Below are positions 8,487 to 17,815 of a stretch of DNA of 64,000 bases, in pieces (the stretch's first letter is position 1; every line of letters starts with the position of its first letter). The notes below the pieces were generated by a model. It was not told the DNA's origin and did no database searches. It saw only the letters and a list, made by a program, of their open reading frames with translations. The position numbers were made by a program, and so were the translations under genes. This stretch comes from JAKFWI01 sp031398975 (GTDB lineage: Bacteria > Pseudomonadota > Alphaproteobacteria > Caulobacterales > Aquidulcibacteraceae): contig JANNOI010000021.1 in assembly GCA_031398975.1 (NCBI GenBank), positions 124,001 through 188,000 of the forward strand. Reading direction: 5' to 3'.

Positions 8487-9527
8487 TTATCGCGTCGTCG
8501 CCAGGACATGCGCCAGGACATGGGCGCGTACGCCTTCGGCCAGGAGGCGAATGGCGCGCATCTTGTCCCCCAGCGGCAGGGCGAGCGGAGGCCCCATGTC
8601 GGTCTTGTTGGCGTCGACGACGTAAATTCTACCGTCTGACGCGTCCCGGAGCACGTCCAGCCCGCCCCAGTCAAGCCCGAGCAGCCGGGTGAAGCGGGCG
8701 ATCGCCTCAAGCTCGGCGTCCCGGAAAACCTCGCCCGGCATCTTCAGCGCGCACTCCGCATTGGCGTTGGCGAAACGCGTATCGACGCTGCGCCGCTTCA
8801 AGAAAACGCACAGCGCGCGCCCTGCAAGCGTAGGCGTGCGCAAATCTTCTACGAGGCCGCGCCCGATTCGGTTGTCGATCAGGCGCTGATAGGTGCGCCC
8901 CGGCGCGGGCCGCATGGGGCATTGGACGATGCGGCCAGTGTGTTTGCCGTTCTCTTCGGTCTTTTCCACCGCGGGGCCGTTATGCCTTTCGGGGTCGAGC
9001 TTCAGAGGGTAGCCGAAGGCTTCGTGGAAGGCGTCGGCCACGCGCGTCTTGGAGACGTCACGGCAGGCGAAATTGATCAGCGCGGCGCCCGGCTTGTGCG
9101 GCGGCGGGGGGGTGTGAGAATAGGTCGCGTCGTCGAAATGGAACACGAGATCGGCGATCGAAGGATCCTCGACGAAGCGCGCGCCCGCCCCCTGCAGTAC
9201 GGGCCAGACGAGGTACCAGGGGCGCGCCTTGTCCGGTACGAAGGCGACGGTGAAGGCGCGCCTGCGCGGGGCGCGCGCCTGGTCCGCCAAAAAGGCGGCG
9301 AAAAAGACGAGCCAGGCCGACACGTCCCCGATGAATTCGCCCGTCAGCGGCAAGCGCTGGCCGGTTTTTTTAACCCAAAGCGCCCCGTCGCGGAAATCGA
9401 GGTCCGCCAGCCAGAAGCGCGGGCGCGTCGGGGAATCGGCGGCGGCGGACTTGCGCATCGGCAAGCGCTTAGCGAGGTGCTGCGGGCTCGGCAATCGCGC
9501 TGCGGCGCGTTCTCGCGTGGGTTCCAC
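8487..9527 (-). CDS. ATP-grasp-like protein of unknown substrate
   Basis: A 346-residue protein; an internal ATG at 9458 (giving MRKSAAADSPTRPRFWLAD) may be the true start. The C-terminal segment GLDWGGLDVLRDASDGRIYVVDANKTDMGPP has the arrangement of an ATP-grasp metal site (the D and N of VVDANKT). Upstream parts (FHFDDATYSH, ALINFACRDVSKT, IDNRIGRGLVEDLRTP) fit an N-terminal substrate domain and a central ATP-binding lobe. I do not recognise the substrate; ligation of a carboxylate to an amine is the usual ATP-grasp chemistry. Upstream partner of the MBL hydrolase. Confidence 0.55.
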   Translation of the reverse strand: MEPTRERAAARLPSPQHLAKRLPMRKSAAADSPTRPRFWLADLDFRDGALWVKKTGQRLPLTGEFIGDVSAWLVFFAAFLADQARAPRRRAFTVAFVPDKARPWYLVWPVLQGAGARFVEDPSIADLVFHFDDATYSHTPPPPHKPGAALINFACRDVSKTRVADAFHEAFGYPLKLDPERHNGPAVEKTEENGKHTGRIVQCPMRPAPGRTYQRLIDNRIGRGLVEDLRTPTLAGRALCVFLKRRSVDTRFANANAECALKMPGEVFRDAELEAIARFTRLLGLDWGGLDVLRDASDGRIYVVDANKTDMGPPLALPLGDKMRAIRLLAEGVRAHVLAHVLATTR

Positions 9528-9553
9528 CGAAGCCGGCTCTGCGGGGGGGATGC

Positions 9554-9979
9554 TCAGGACCCCGCGCCGAGCGCCGGGCGCAAGCCGCTCAAATCATAGC
9601 CCGCATCCGCGGCCAGCTTCACGATCTCATCGGGCGCGGCCGCGCCGCTGCGCGCCTGCGCGAGCGCCCACAGCGTGATGGAGCGCGTGCCGCTGCGGCA
9701 ATAAGCGAGCACCGGCCCCGTCTGGGCGCGCAGCAGGGCGGTGAGCGCGTCCGCTTGCGCCGGGGGCGGGGGCCCGGCGATGGGCAGATATGCATAAACC
9801 AGCCCCGCCTGTTCGGCGGCGGCGCGCGCGTCTGCATCGCTCAATTGATCGGGGGCCTCCCCGTCCGGGCGGTTATTGATCACGGCGGTGAAGCCGGCCC
9901 GCGCGAGCGCCTCGAAATCCGGCGGCGACAGCTGCGGGGCGACTGCGAAATCCCGCGTCACGCGGCGCACGTCGGCCAT
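9554..9979 (-). CDS. TIGR01244-family protein tyrosine phosphatase-like protein
   Basis: A 141-residue cytoplasmic protein with the dual-specificity-phosphatase-like fold. The P-loop CRSGTRS (C94, R99) is the C-x5-R catalytic signature, and FTAVINNRPDGEAPDQ matches the conserved N-terminal block of the family that also occurs fused to Blh-type MBL proteins in sulfide and sulfur-transfer loci. The start has GAGGAGA upstream. It is the first gene of a leftward run with the ATP-grasp-like and MBL genes, although the intergenic gaps do not prove an operon. Confidence 0.8.
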   Translation of the reverse strand: MADVRRVTRDFAVAPQLSPPDFEALARAGFTAVINNRPDGEAPDQLSDADARAAAEQAGLVYAYLPIAGPPPPAQADALTALLRAQTGPVLAYCRSGTRSITLWALAQARSGAAAPDEIVKLAADAGYDLSGLRPALGAGS

Positions 9980-10077
9980 TCTCGTCTCCTCCCCGTCCCG
10001 GCTTCGTCACAGCCCCATCGTTGACACGCGGCGCCCGAGAAGAAAAGCTTGCGGGTCCGCGGGGGGTCAGGAAACCA

Positions 10078-11004
10078 ATGGTCGAGCTCGTCGCGCGCCG
10101 CCTCATGGTCGCGGTCCCCACCATGCTGGCGGTGATCCTTGCGGCGTTCTTTCTCATGCGCGCCGCGCCCGGGGGACCGTTCGACGCCGAACGCGCCCTG
10201 CCGCCGGAAATTCTGCTGCGGGTGGAACAGGCCTACGGGCTCGATCTCCCGGTGCACCAGCAATTATTCGCCTATCTGGGTGATCTCGTGACGGGCGATT
10301 TCGGGCCCTCGCTGAAGTACAAGGACAAGAGCGTCGCGGACATCATCGCTGAGGGCCTGCCCACCAGCCTGCTGATCGGCTCCGCCTCGATCGTGCTGGC
10401 GCTTGGCGTCGGCGTGGGGCTGGGCGTGTGGGCGGCGTTGCGGCAGAACCGCGCACAGGATTACAGCGTGATGGGCGTGGCGTTGATCGGGGTGTGCGTG
10501 CCGCCGCTGGTGATGGGGCCGCTCCTGCAGCTTCTGTTCGGGGTGCAGCTGCATTGGCTGCCCACCGGGGGGCTGCAGCGGGACCGCTACGCTATACAGC
10601 ACCTTATTCTGCCGGTGGTGACGCTGGCGCTGCCCCAAATCGCGGTGATCTCTCGGCTGATGCGCGCCGCGATGATCGACGCGCTGCGCTCCAACGCCAT
10701 CCGCACTGCGCGGGCCAAGGGCCTGCCGGAGGCGGCGGTGATCGTGCGCCACGCCTTGCCGGTGGCCTTGCTGCCGATCGTGTCCTATCTCGGCCCCGCG
10801 GTCGCGGGCGTGCTGACGGGATCGTTCGTGATCGAGCGGGTGTTCCAGCTGCCGGGGCTTGGCTCGCAATTCGTGGTGGGCGCGCTGCAGCGGGATTACA
10901 CGCTGGTGATGGGGGTCGTTATTCTTTACGCCGCCCTGATCATCGCCTTGAACCTCGCCGCCGACCTTCTCTATCGGGTCCTCGACCCCCGGGTGCGCGG
11001 ATGA
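10078..11004 (+). CDS. Oligopeptide-type ABC transporter permease (OppB/DppB family)
   Basis: A 308-residue inner-membrane permease subunit with about six transmembrane helices. The ATG at 10078 is supported by AGGA upstream and by the conserved N-terminus MVELVARRLMVAVPTMLAV. The family landmark MRAAPGGPFD follows the first helix, and the cytoplasmic EAA loop that contacts the ATPase is RSNAIRTARAKGLPEAAVIV. It overlaps the next permease gene by ATGA and belongs to a three-gene importer operon. No ATPase genes follow. Confidence 0.93.
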   Translation: MVELVARRLMVAVPTMLAVILAAFFLMRAAPGGPFDAERALPPEILLRVEQAYGLDLPVHQQLFAYLGDLVTGDFGPSLKYKDKSVADIIAEGLPTSLLIGSASIVLALGVGVGLGVWAALRQNRAQDYSVMGVALIGVCVPPLVMGPLLQLLFGVQLHWLPTGGLQRDRYAIQHLILPVVTLALPQIAVISRLMRAAMIDALRSNAIRTARAKGLPEAAVIVRHALPVALLPIVSYLGPAVAGVLTGSFVIERVFQLPGLGSQFVVGALQRDYTLVMGVVILYAALIIALNLAADLLYRVLDPRVRG

Positions 11005-11939
11005 GCGTGGACGCGGTCGGCGAGGCGCCCCCGCCCCAGAGCGTGCAGCCCGCCGCTCCGCCCGCCCCGGCTGGACCCGCGCCCGCGCCGCGGGGGCGAT
11101 CCTTGTGGGACGATGCGCGCCGCCGCCTGCGGCGCAACCCGGCGGCCATGATCAGCCTCGTCGTGCTTGGTGTGCTGGTGGCGGCGGCGCTGTTCGGGCC
11201 GGCGCATTGGGTGCATCCGGTCGATACGCTCTACCGGGACCGCGTGGCTATCCCGCCCACGCTCGAAAACGCCCATTGGTTCGGCACCGACGCCCAGGGG
11301 CGGGACTTGATGGCCCGCGTGCTGTTCGGCCTGGGCGTATCGCTTCTGGTGGGGCTGGTGGCGACGGCGGTGGCGCTGGCGATCGGGGTGCTTTGGGGGG
11401 CGGTCGCGGGCTATGCCGGGGGCGTCACGGACATGGTGATGATGCGGGTGGTGGATGTGCTCTACACCATCCCCTTCATCTTCTTCGTGATCCTGCTGAT
11501 GGCCACGTTCGGATCGAACATTGTGCTGATCTTCGTGGCGATCGGGGCGGTGGAATGGCTCACCATGGCGCGCATCGTCCGCGGCCAAGCCATGGCGCTG
11601 AAGCGCAAGGAATTTATCGAGGCCGCGCGCGCGTCCGGGGCGAGCCCGCTGCAGATCATCACCCGCCACATCGCGCCCAATGTCGTTGGCCCCGTGATCA
11701 TCTACGCGACGCTGAACGTGCCGGTGGTGATCCTGGCGGAGAGCTTTCTCTCGTTCCTGGGTCTTGGCGTCCAGGAGCCGCTTACCTCGCTCGGCCAGCT
11801 CATCGCCACCGGCGCGCGCGAGATGGAGCGGGCCCCCTGGCTCTTGGTGATCCCCGCGCTGGTGATGTTTGCGACGCTGCTCTGCCTGAACTTCCTGGGC
11901 GACGGCCTGCGCGACGCGCTCGACCCGAAGGACCGGTGA
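11001..11939 (+). CDS. Oligopeptide-type ABC transporter permease (OppC/DppC family)
   Basis: A 312-residue second permease subunit. A Pro/Ala-rich cytoplasmic N-terminus of about 35 residues precedes the first helix (AAMISLVVLGVLVAAALFG). The periplasmic segment contains HWFGTDAQGRDLMARVLFG, characteristic of OppC/DppC proteins, and the EAA loop is KEFIEAARASGASPLQIITR. The gene is coupled to the upstream permease by ATGA and to the binding protein by GTGA, giving matched expression of the complex. Confidence 0.93.
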   Translation: MSVDAVGEAPPPQSVQPAAPPAPAGPAPAPRGRSLWDDARRRLRRNPAAMISLVVLGVLVAAALFGPAHWVHPVDTLYRDRVAIPPTLENAHWFGTDAQGRDLMARVLFGLGVSLLVGLVATAVALAIGVLWGAVAGYAGGVTDMVMMRVVDVLYTIPFIFFVILLMATFGSNIVLIFVAIGAVEWLTMARIVRGQAMALKRKEFIEAARASGASPLQIITRHIAPNVVGPVIIYATLNVPVVILAESFLSFLGLGVQEPLTSLGQLIATGAREMERAPWLLVIPALVMFATLLCLNFLGDGLRDALDPKDR

Positions 11940-13537
11940 ACCCCGTGCGTGCGACCTTGCTCGCCGTCTTTGCGCTGACACTCGCGGCGTGCGGGGAGAT
12001 CCAGCGCGGCCTGGATCCGGAGCAGAAGATCCTGGAGATCGGCAACGCCGCCGAACCGCTCTCGCTCGATCCCGCCAAGGCGAGCGGGGAGTGGGAGAAC
12101 AACATCGTCGGCAACATGTTCGTGGGCCTCACCACGGAGGACGAGCGCGCTCAGATCATCCCCGGCATGGCCACCCATTGGGAGATCAGCGAGGACGGCC
12201 TGACCTGGACTTTCTTCCTGCGCGATGCGCTCTGGTCGGACGGGCGCCCCGTTACGGCCTATGATTTCGAGTTCGCGCTGCGCCGGGTGCTCGATCCCGA
12301 CACGATCGCCGAATACGCCGCCATCCTTTACCCGCTGCGCAACGCCGAAGCGGTCAAGGCGGGAAAACTGCCGCTAAGCGCGCTGGGCGTGCGGGCGCTC
12401 GATGAGCGCACGCTCGAGCTGCGCCTGGCCCATCCCGCGCCCTATCTGCCGGGCCTGCTCAAGCACTACACCGCCTACCCGGTGCCCAAGCATGTGGTTG
12501 AGGAATGGGGCGATGCCTGGATCCATCCCTCGCACGTGGTGGTCAACGGGCCTTATACGCTCGTCAAATGGTGGTCCAATTACATGGTCCATCTCCGCAA
12601 GAACCCGCTCTTTTACGATGCGGACGCGGTGTGCCTGAACCAACTCTATTTCTACCCCACGGCGGATGTGGACGCGGGCGTGCGCCGCGTGGAGGCCGGC
12701 GAACTCGCCTGGCTCACCCGCTTTCCGGGCCAGAAAACCGAGCTGCTGCGCGAGCGCCTACCGGGCTTCGTCCGCATCGCCCCGTTCATGCTGACGCAAT
12801 TCTATTCGTTCAACACCACGCGCAAGCCGTTCGACGACGCGCGCGTACGCCGGGCGCTGTCGATGGCCATCGACCGGGAATTCCTGGCGGAGAAAATCTA
12901 CCGCGCCGGCCACCAGCCGGCCTATCAGCTCGTGCCGGACGGGATGCCGGGCTACACCCAGGGGGGGAAGCTGGACTGGGCGCAGGTCCCGGTTGGGCGA
13001 CGTCGCGCCGAGGCGCGCGCGCTGCTGGAGCAGGCGGGCTTCGGCCCGCAAAAGCCGTTCCGCTTCAGCCTCGCCCACCGCAACAGCGACGATAACGCCC
13101 GGGTGGCGGTGGTGGTGCAGGCCGATTGGCGCGCAATTGCGCCCTGGGTGCAGCCCGAACTCCGCGGGACCGAGACCCAGATCCATTACGCCAATATGCG
13201 CGCCAAGAATTTCGACGTCGGCGACGGCGGCTGGATCGGCGATTACGCGGACGCCCAGACTTATCTCTACCTGCTGCAGACCAGCACCGGCCCGCAAAAC
13301 TGGTCGGGCTATTCCAACCCGGCCTATGACGCGCTGATGGGCCAAGTCAATCAGGAGCGCGATCCCGCCCGCCGCGCCGCCCTGATGCGCGCCGCGGAGC
13401 AGATGGCGCTGGACGACAACCCGATCGCCCCGATCGCGCGTGGAACCTCCAAGACGCTGCTCGATCCCCGCATAACGGGGTTTTCGGACAATATCGAAAA
13501 CATCCACCGCGCCCGCTGGATGTGCGTCCGCGCCTAA
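11936..13537 (+). CDS. Peptide ABC transporter substrate-binding lipoprotein (OppA/SBP_bac_5)
   Basis: A 533-residue periplasmic binding protein starting at a GTG overlapping the upstream stop. The signal MNPVRATLLAVFALTLAACG contains a lipobox (LAAC), so it is membrane-tethered. Family motifs include NAAEPLSLDPAKASGEW, the block GMATHWEISEDGLTWTF, FFLRDALWSDGRPVTAYDF, and RRALSMAIDREFLAEKIYR. WIGDYADAQTYL toward the C-terminus is typical of oligopeptide or murein-peptide binding proteins. The ligand is probably a peptide, and the ATPases must be encoded elsewhere. Confidence 0.93.
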   Translation: MNPVRATLLAVFALTLAACGEIQRGLDPEQKILEIGNAAEPLSLDPAKASGEWENNIVGNMFVGLTTEDERAQIIPGMATHWEISEDGLTWTFFLRDALWSDGRPVTAYDFEFALRRVLDPDTIAEYAAILYPLRNAEAVKAGKLPLSALGVRALDERTLELRLAHPAPYLPGLLKHYTAYPVPKHVVEEWGDAWIHPSHVVVNGPYTLVKWWSNYMVHLRKNPLFYDADAVCLNQLYFYPTADVDAGVRRVEAGELAWLTRFPGQKTELLRERLPGFVRIAPFMLTQFYSFNTTRKPFDDARVRRALSMAIDREFLAEKIYRAGHQPAYQLVPDGMPGYTQGGKLDWAQVPVGRRRAEARALLEQAGFGPQKPFRFSLAHRNSDDNARVAVVVQADWRAIAPWVQPELRGTETQIHYANMRAKNFDVGDGGWIGDYADAQTYLYLLQTSTGPQNWSGYSNPAYDALMGQVNQERDPARRAALMRAAEQMALDDNPIAPIARGTSKTLLDPRITGFSDNIENIHRARWMCVRA

Positions 13538-13811
13538 GCTTCTGACTTGATCAGACTTGGCTACGCTCGCGCTTGCGCGGCGCTTTTTGCTCCGTTTACA
13601 GCGCACATGCCTCTTTTTGCGACGGTTGGTGTGCGCGCGCATTACGCAACTGTCATGGCGGAATTGACGCCCCAACACGCCCCCGATTAGCTCCACGCCA
13701 GGAGAAAGCCAAAGGGCTTTCAAAAATCAGCGCGATGGCGCGCCGCAGGGCCGTTTTTACGGCGCCCTTTGCGGCGACAGCCTCCTCGCGCCCGAACGCA
13801 GGAGATGTGTT

Positions 13812-16800
13812 GTGGCGAAAAAAACCAAAAAGCAAAGATTGCTGGCTTCGAGTCTGCTGGCTGGTCTTGCCGCGCTTGGGGCTCCGCTATTGGCGGCGGG
13901 GACGCTGGCGCTTATGCCGGGCGTCGCGCGGGCCCAGGATTATACCAGCGTGACACTCGATGGGCGCGCGGTGGACGGGACGGGCAAGGCGATCCCGGGC
14001 GCCAGCGTGTCGATCCGCTCCGTGGATCAGGCGTTTGAGCGCACCGCCACGGCCGGCCGCAATGGCGATTTCTCGATCTCCGGCCTGCCGGTGGGCGTCT
14101 ACGCCGTGAGGATCGAAAGTGCGGGCTTTGCAACGTATACGGATGATGCTGTGCCGCTGCGGGTGGGCGCCTCGTCCTACAGCTTCACCCTCGCGCCCGC
14201 CCAGGCCGCCGAGGGCGAGATCGTGGTCACCGGCAAGCGCACCGCGACGCTTGACTTCAATCGCACCGCCAAGGGCCTAATCATCGACGTCACCGAATTG
14301 GCCAGCCGCGTGCCCGTCGGACGCGACATCGCGAGCTTGGCGTTGCTTGCGCCGGGCGCCGCGCAGGGCGATCAGAACTTCCTGGATTACGACACCCAGC
14401 CCTCGCTCAGCGGCACCTCGATCGCGGAAAACGCCTATTATGTGAACGGGCTCAACATCACCAATCACCGCACCCAGATCGGGGGCAGCAGGGTGCCGTT
14501 CGACTTCCTCGATACGGTGGAGGTGCGCACCGGGGGCTATCAGGCCGAGTACGGACGAACCACGGGCGGCCTGATCAATACGATCACGAAGTCAGGCTCC
14601 AACACCTTCCATGGCGGCCTGGTCGGAACGCTCTCACCCGAGCAATTCAACGCGGACACCGCGCCGAACACGTTCCTGCAGCAGAACGATCATGACGAGG
14701 ACGAGCGCGCCGACGTCTCGATGTATCTGAGCGGGCCGATCGTGAAGGACAAACTGTTCTTCTTCGCTCTCTACCAGCCCCGCCTCATCACTTCCTCGGA
14801 CACGACCAATCCCGGCGAGGGTTTCGAGCAGAACGCCATCCGCTCCGAACGGACCAACAAGTCGCCCTTCGCGGGCGGCAAACTCGACTATAACATCAGC
14901 GATAATCATCGTCTCGAATTCACCTTCATCGATGACACGGATGAGGAGGAGGTGCGGCGCTCGCGCGTCGATCGCGACACCAACGCCTTCATCGAATCCC
15001 GCGGCACGTATACGGACGGCGCAGGCGGAGAGACCTACATCGCCAAATATACCGGTGAATTCACCAATTGGTTTTCGCTCTCGGCGCTGGTCGGCACCAA
15101 TCGCCAGTCTGACTTCCGGACCCCGGAGGATGATTCCGTCATCCCCGTCGTGCAGACCTATACAGGGACCACCGTCGAACTCGGCGGGCCCTGGTCGGTG
15201 CAGTCCCAATACAACAACGAAGACATTCGCGACGTCTACCGCATCGACGCCGACTTCGACTTCACGCTGCTGGGCAAGCATCACTTGCGGGTGGGTGTAG
15301 ACCGGGAGGAATTGGAATCCACCCAGAACTCGCGCCGTTCAGGGCCTGCAGTCACAATTTCGGATGGGCCGTTCGCAGGGCAAACGTTCCAGGGCTATCG
15401 CTGGGTGAACAATGGCGGGCCCAGCAGCGACTATCCCGGCGGCTCTTCCTGGTATCTTGAAGTCTACCAGAACAACGGCGCCTTCCAGGGAACCCAGACC
15501 GCCTATTACATCCAGGATTCCTGGGAGGTTCTGAACGGGCTCACCCTGCAGCTCGGCCTGCGCAATGAGAGCTTCGAGAACAAGAATATCGACGGGGAGA
15601 CGATCGTCACGGTCGAGGATCAGATCGCCCCGCGCATCGGCGTTTCCTGGGATCCCGGGCGCGACGGCCAGAGCAAACTCTACGGCTCGTTCGGGCGCTA
15701 TTTCCTCCCCGTCGCGACCAACACCAATATCCGCCTCGGCGGTTCGGAGACCTATTTCCGCGTGCGCTACCGCGGCACGGGGCAGATCAACAGCGTGCCC
15801 GGGGACCTGACGCCTGGCGGCGCGCTGACCTATCGCGACACCCAGACTTTCGCGGACGGTTCCGTCTACACCCCCGCGCAGGTGGTGGCCCAGGACCTCG
15901 ATCCCTTCTACGAGGACGAGTTCATCGTCGGCTATGAGCGCTCGGTGAAGGATTGGACGTTTGGCCTTAGCTACACCCACCGCGAACTCAAGGAGGTCAT
16001 CGAAGACATCGCGATCGACGAGGCCGTGCTCGCCTATTGCCGCGCCAACGGCGTCGAGATGAGCAATGCCGACGGGACCGGCTGCGCCGATGTCTATTCG
16101 GGCTTCCACCAATATGTGCTCGCCAATCCCGGCAGCGACGTGACGGTGCAGCTCAACTCGATCCTGCCGGGCGACACGGGCTACCGCACGGTGAGACTGT
16201 CCGCCGACGATCTGGGCTACCCGAAGGCCGAGCGGACCTATGACGCGATCGACTTCACTTTCGTGCGCCCCTTCGACGGGCGCTGGAGCGTGCAGGGCTC
16301 CTATACCTGGGCGCTGAGCGAGGGCAATTATGAGGGCGCGGTCAAATCCGACATCGCCCAGGACGATAGCGGCCTCACGCAGGATTTCGACGTACCCAGT
16401 CTGATGGAGGGAGCCTATGGCTACCTGCCCAACCATCGCGAGCATACATTGCGCGTGTTCGGCGTCTATGCGCCGTGGGAGCGCTTCCAGATCGGGGGCA
16501 ATTTTCTGCTCCAGTCGCCAAAGAAATTCGGCTGCATCGGCAATTATCCGGACGACGCCAATTTCGCCTATCAGTACGGCGCGGCCTCCTGGTATTGCAC
16601 GACGACGGGAGACCCCGCCGATTCCGAGCAGACCGATCGCGGCAGCAGGCTTGAGTCGGATTGGCTGACGCAAGTCGATCTGTCGTTCATCTACAAAATC
16701 CCGGTCACGAGCGGCCAGGCCGATCTGCGCTTCGACATCTTCAACGTGTTCAACTCCCAAGCGGTGGTCGATATCCAGGAGGAGGGGGAGATCGACCTCA

Positions 16801-16886
16801 CCTACGCGGTCAATCCGAATTACGGGAAGCCCGAATATTATCAGAGCCCGCGCTACGCCCGGGTCGGGTTCGCCTATCGGTTCTAG
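13812..16886 (+). CDS. Oar-like TonB-dependent receptor with carboxypeptidase-regulatory domain
   Basis: A 1024-residue outer-membrane protein starting at a GTG with AGGAG upstream. A long signal sequence (ending GVARAQ) is followed by a carboxypeptidase-regulatory-like beta sandwich (about 45-130: DGRAVDGTGKAIPGASVSIR, NGDFSISGLPVGVYAVRIES). Next come a TonB-box-like EIVVTGKR, a plug domain (about 145-260, with VEVRTGGYQAEYGRTTGG) and a beta barrel ending in RYARVGFAYRF with a terminal aromatic residue. This architecture matches Oar-type transporters that take up large or peptide-like substrates. It is transcribed alone after a 274-base gap; the upstream peptide importer makes peptides a possible ligand, but that is only inference. 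Confidence 0.9.
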   Translation: MAKKTKKQRLLASSLLAGLAALGAPLLAAGTLALMPGVARAQDYTSVTLDGRAVDGTGKAIPGASVSIRSVDQAFERTATAGRNGDFSISGLPVGVYAVRIESAGFATYTDDAVPLRVGASSYSFTLAPAQAAEGEIVVTGKRTATLDFNRTAKGLIIDVTELASRVPVGRDIASLALLAPGAAQGDQNFLDYDTQPSLSGTSIAENAYYVNGLNITNHRTQIGGSRVPFDFLDTVEVRTGGYQAEYGRTTGGLINTITKSGSNTFHGGLVGTLSPEQFNADTAPNTFLQQNDHDEDERADVSMYLSGPIVKDKLFFFALYQPRLITSSDTTNPGEGFEQNAIRSERTNKSPFAGGKLDYNISDNHRLEFTFIDDTDEEEVRRSRVDRDTNAFIESRGTYTDGAGGETYIAKYTGEFTNWFSLSALVGTNRQSDFRTPEDDSVIPVVQTYTGTTVELGGPWSVQSQYNNEDIRDVYRIDADFDFTLLGKHHLRVGVDREELESTQNSRRSGPAVTISDGPFAGQTFQGYRWVNNGGPSSDYPGGSSWYLEVYQNNGAFQGTQTAYYIQDSWEVLNGLTLQLGLRNESFENKNIDGETIVTVEDQIAPRIGVSWDPGRDGQSKLYGSFGRYFLPVATNTNIRLGGSETYFRVRYRGTGQINSVPGDLTPGGALTYRDTQTFADGSVYTPAQVVAQDLDPFYEDEFIVGYERSVKDWTFGLSYTHRELKEVIEDIAIDEAVLAYCRANGVEMSNADGTGCADVYSGFHQYVLANPGSDVTVQLNSILPGDTGYRTVRLSADDLGYPKAERTYDAIDFTFVRPFDGRWSVQGSYTWALSEGNYEGAVKSDIAQDDSGLTQDFDVPSLMEGAYGYLPNHREHTLRVFGVYAPWERFQIGGNFLLQSPKKFGCIGNYPDDANFAYQYGAASWYCTTTGDPADSEQTDRGSRLESDWLTQVDLSFIYKIPVTSGQADLRFDIFNVFNSQAVVDIQEEGEIDLTYAVNPNYGKPEYYQSPRYARVGFAYRF

Positions 16887-16989
16887 AGCAGTTCTCGCTT
16901 GGATTGAATCAATCCACTCGAGAAAAAGCGCCCTACACTTTAAGTTAGACCGTCTGAAAACCGCGTAACACTTTTTGGGGAAACGGTCT
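16885..16989. repeat. Composite palindromic repeat, copy 3
   Basis: It has both halves but is more diverged. The left hairpin pairs TTGGATTGA with TCAATCCA, and the right half has lost about nine bases (TTCTCGTCC) from its 5' arm, leaving AGACCGT and GAAACGGTCT. It starts within the stop codon of the TonB receptor and lies between that gene and the convergent pabC. Confidence 0.8.
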
Positions 16990-17008
16990 AAGTCAGGCGC
17001 CGTTTGCG

Positions 17009-17815
17009 TTATCCAAGGGCCTCTGACAGCGCGCGTATACGCGCGTTGTCAGGGTCCAGCAGGCGGGCGTCGATCCGGGAGATCGGGCGCACGCCGAGCA
17101 GCGCATTGGCGATCGCGCCGGCCTCGGCGCGGGCGATGTCTTGTGGCATGATGGGCCGGACGTCGAGGCTGCGGTCGCGGGCCAGGAGGCAGGCGCGCGT
17201 CACGCCGGGCAGGGCGCCTTCGCTTAGCGGGGGCGTGCGCAGGCGCCCGTCGATCAGCAGAAAGAGAGTGGCGCAGGCCGCGCTTGCGGCATTGCCCCGG
17301 GCGTTAAGCTGCAAGGCCTCGTCCGCGCCCGCCTCGAGCGCCTGCGCGCGCGCCATGACCGCATCGACATAAGACAAAGTCTTGTGGCGGGCCGAGGGCG
17401 CGGTTTCGTTGCGCCGGATCGCTACGGTCGCGAGCGCGGCGGGCCCCGCGGGCCGGGCATAGACGCTGGCGCTGACCGAGAGGATCGCGTGGAGCTCCGC
17501 CGGTCGCGCTACCCCCCGCGCGCCCACCCCGGACGACCAAGTCAGCCGCACCGCCGCGATCGCGCGCGCGAGGTCGTTGCGCGCGATCACCTCCGTACAG
17601 AGCTCCTCGATGGCTTCAGCGCCGGGCGGCGCCGGCAGGCCCAAGGCCTTTGCGCTCGCGGCGAGGCGGCGCGCGTGCTGGGGCAGGCGGCGCAGCGCCC
17701 CGCCCTCCCACAGCACCGTCTCGAAGAGGCCGTCCCCCAGCGCGAAGCCGCGGTCCAGCAGCGACACCGAAGGCGCGTCCGCGCCGATCCACGCCCCGTC
17801 GCGCCACGCGATCAC
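17009..17815 (-). CDS. pabC: Aminodeoxychorismate lyase-like class IV aminotransferase
   Basis: A PLP enzyme of fold type IV, 268 residues from a GTG that overlaps the pabB stop (GTGA). Motifs: LLDRGFALGDGLFET near the N-terminus and ARHKTLSYVDAVMA, whose K145 should carry PLP, followed by ADEALQLNARGNAASAAC. Class IV members include branched-chain and D-amino acid transaminases, but direct coupling to pabB makes 4-amino-4-deoxychorismate lyase (forming p-aminobenzoate and pyruvate) the best call. It is the last gene of a leftward run that begins with the lig genes. Confidence 0.85.
   Translation of the reverse strand: MIAWRDGAWIGADAPSVSLLDRGFALGDGLFETVLWEGGALRRLPQHARRLAASAKALGLPAPPGAEAIEELCTEVIARNDLARAIAAVRLTWSSGVGARGVARPAELHAILSVSASVYARPAGPAALATVAIRRNETAPSARHKTLSYVDAVMARAQALEAGADEALQLNARGNAASAACATLFLLIDGRLRTPPLSEGALPGVTRACLLARDRSLDVRPIMPQDIARAEAGAIANALLGVRPISRIDARLLDPDNARIRALSEALG

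Noticed and set aside
13538..13811. Intrinsic terminator (CGCGC-TT-GCGCG followed by TTTTT near 13570-13587) after the peptide importer
   Set aside because: The stem is only about four or five pairs with an unrealistically short loop; suggestive but too weak to call.
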